NCBI GenBank assembly: GCA_030837825.1
Contig: JAUQYB010000045.1
Coordinates: 26,731 to 90,730 of the forward strand
DNA from: Albidovulum sp.
GTDB taxonomy: Bacteria; Pseudomonadota; Alphaproteobacteria; Rhodobacterales; Rhodobacteraceae
Length of the DNA: 64,000 nt
Direction of reading: 5' to 3'
Of the stretch, positions 63,325 through 64,000 are shown piece after piece. Made by a program: the position numbers and the translations under genes. Below the pieces are notes generated by a model, which had not been told where the DNA came from, did no database searches, and saw nothing but the letters and a program-made list of their open reading frames with translations. How positions within the stretch are numbered: the stretch's first letter is position 1; the number at the start of each line of letters is the position of its first letter.

Positions 63325-64000
63325 TTAGCTGTAGCGGTAGGGCCGGCCGGCCTTCTGCATCGTGTCGTTGTATTTCTTGAAGATCTCGACGACCTTCGCC
63401 TTGGTTTCGGATTCCGCCGCGATCTCTTCCCAGAACTTCGCCGCGGCCGCCTCGACCTGAGCCCATTCCGCGTCGGGAATGGTTGACAGTTGCAGCTTGG
63501 GCCCGTTCACGCGCAGATCGGCTTCGCCGCCCCAGTACCACCACTGGCGGTAGTAGTGCGACTGCTCGAAGCAGACCCGCAGCAGTTCCTTCAGGTTGTC
63601 GGGCACCTCGTTCCAGCGGTCCTGGTTGGCGAAGAAATGGCCGATCCAGGCCCCCGAAATCGCGTTGGTCACGAAGAACTTGGTCACGTCGGCCCAGCCC
63701 ACCGTATAGTCCTCGGTGATCCCCGACCAGGCGACGCCGTCAAGCTCGCCCGTTTGCAGCGCGACCTGCACATCCTCGTAGGGAAGCTGCACCGGCACCA
63801 CGCCGAACTGCGCCAGGAACCGACCGGCGGTCGGGAAGGTGAAGATGCGCTTGCCGTTCAGCTCGGCCAGGCTGTTGACCGGCTCGCGCGTGGCGAAGTT
63901 GCAGGGGTCCCACGACCCGGCCGAGACGTGCTGGATGCCGACCTTGGCGTATTCCTCCTTCCAGATCGCGTCGAGCCCGTACTGGTTGAACAGCACCGGC
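63325..64000 (-). CDS. TRAP transporter solute-binding protein (DctP family), N-terminus cut by window edge
   Basis: Periplasmic receptor, C-terminal 224 or so residues visible; the open frame runs past base 64000. DctP family pattern: VNSLAELNGKRIFTFPTAG, PVQLPYEDVQVALQTGELDG and WSGITEDYTVGW; the C-terminus ends with EIFKKYNDTMQKAGRP. In TRAP systems the receptor is beside the DctQ/DctM genes, which would be outside the window. It is upstream of the synthetase gene on the same strand, separated by a terminator and a palindrome. Confidence 0.88.
   Translation of the reverse strand, partial: PVLFNQYGLDAIWKEEYAKVGIQHVSAGSWDPCNFATREPVNSLAELNGKRIFTFPTAGRFLAQFGVVPVQLPYEDVQVALQTGELDGVAWSGITEDYTVGWADVTKFFVTNAISGAWIGHFFANQDRWNEVPDNLKELLRVCFEQSHYYRQWWYWGGEADLRVNGPKLQLSTIPDAEWAQVEAAAAKFWEEIAAESETKAKVVEIFKKYNDTMQKAGRPYRYS

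Overview
The window is very G+C-rich, densely coded bacterial chromosome. Gene content points to a Rhodobacterales alphaproteobacterium (Paracoccaceae/Roseobacteraceae type): a TrcR (DUF1013) cell-cycle regulator, a DUF1523 protein, a two-domain aldehyde dehydrogenase of the bacterial ALDH16 type, a BhcC-like aldolase, and the GC-rich hairpin repeats common between genes in this group. I see no rRNA, tRNA, CRISPR array, insertion sequence or phage gene. Most genes lie in tightly packed operons with 1-20 nt overlaps (ATGA, GTGA or TGATG junctions). Both ends of the window cut through genes.

Layout. 1-4.4 kb (minus): a peptide-type ABC transporter (two permeases, one fused double ATPase) followed by an aldehyde dehydrogenase cut by the window edge. 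4.5-8 kb (plus): ExoD-like membrane protein, creatinase, lipoprotein L,D-transpeptidase. 8-10.1 kb (minus): cupin, a peptide-type ABC binding protein and a TTG-started small membrane protein. 10.3-12 kb (plus): panB-panC. 12-16.4 kb: M20 deacylase, two small membrane genes (one DUF1523), and a divergent LysR/EamA exporter pair. 16.5-22.3 kb (minus): a five-gene operon joining a BMP-type nucleoside/nucleobase ABC importer to a CodA-like deaminase. 22.4-27 kb (minus): a LivKHMGF-type importer. 27-32.8 kb (minus): polytopic membrane protein, FAH-family hydrolase, ALDH16 and DeoC.

33.3-38.3 kb is a urate catabolism locus: HIU hydrolase divergent from an allantoinase/OHCU-decarboxylase fusion, ureidoglycine aminohydrolase, ureidoglycolate lyase and a urate/xanthine permease. 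It turns 5-hydroxyisourate into glyoxylate, urea and ammonia, except that no urate oxidase or allantoate amidohydrolase is in view. 38.3-38.7 kb is a repeat-rich non-coding stretch. 38.7-41 kb carries a hydroxylysine kinase-like and phospholyase-like pair. 41-43.3 kb holds a LysR gene followed by DoxX and VOC genes in the order of Bacillus catDE. Then come a GAPDH paralogue, a BhcC/D-threonine-aldolase-like gene coupled to an RNase T2 gene, trcR, a GbsR-type regulator and galM.

48.8-51.9 kb is the zinc uptake locus znuA / zur-znuC-znuB with a candidate Zur box in the divergent promoter. It is followed by matB, ugd, a secreted CAP-domain protein, a tiny secreted protein and a YjbH-YjbF exopolysaccharide pair. 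59.3-64 kb (minus) has a TRAP binding protein (cut by the edge), a PuuA-type glutamine synthetase homologue, an aldehyde dehydrogenase and an iron-type alcohol dehydrogenase, which looks like a gamma-glutamylation route for an amine or amino alcohol. Overall the segment is a nutrient-scavenging region for nitrogen-rich small organics (creatine, nucleobases, urate, peptides, amino acids, amines), with zinc uptake and envelope/polysaccharide genes interspersed.
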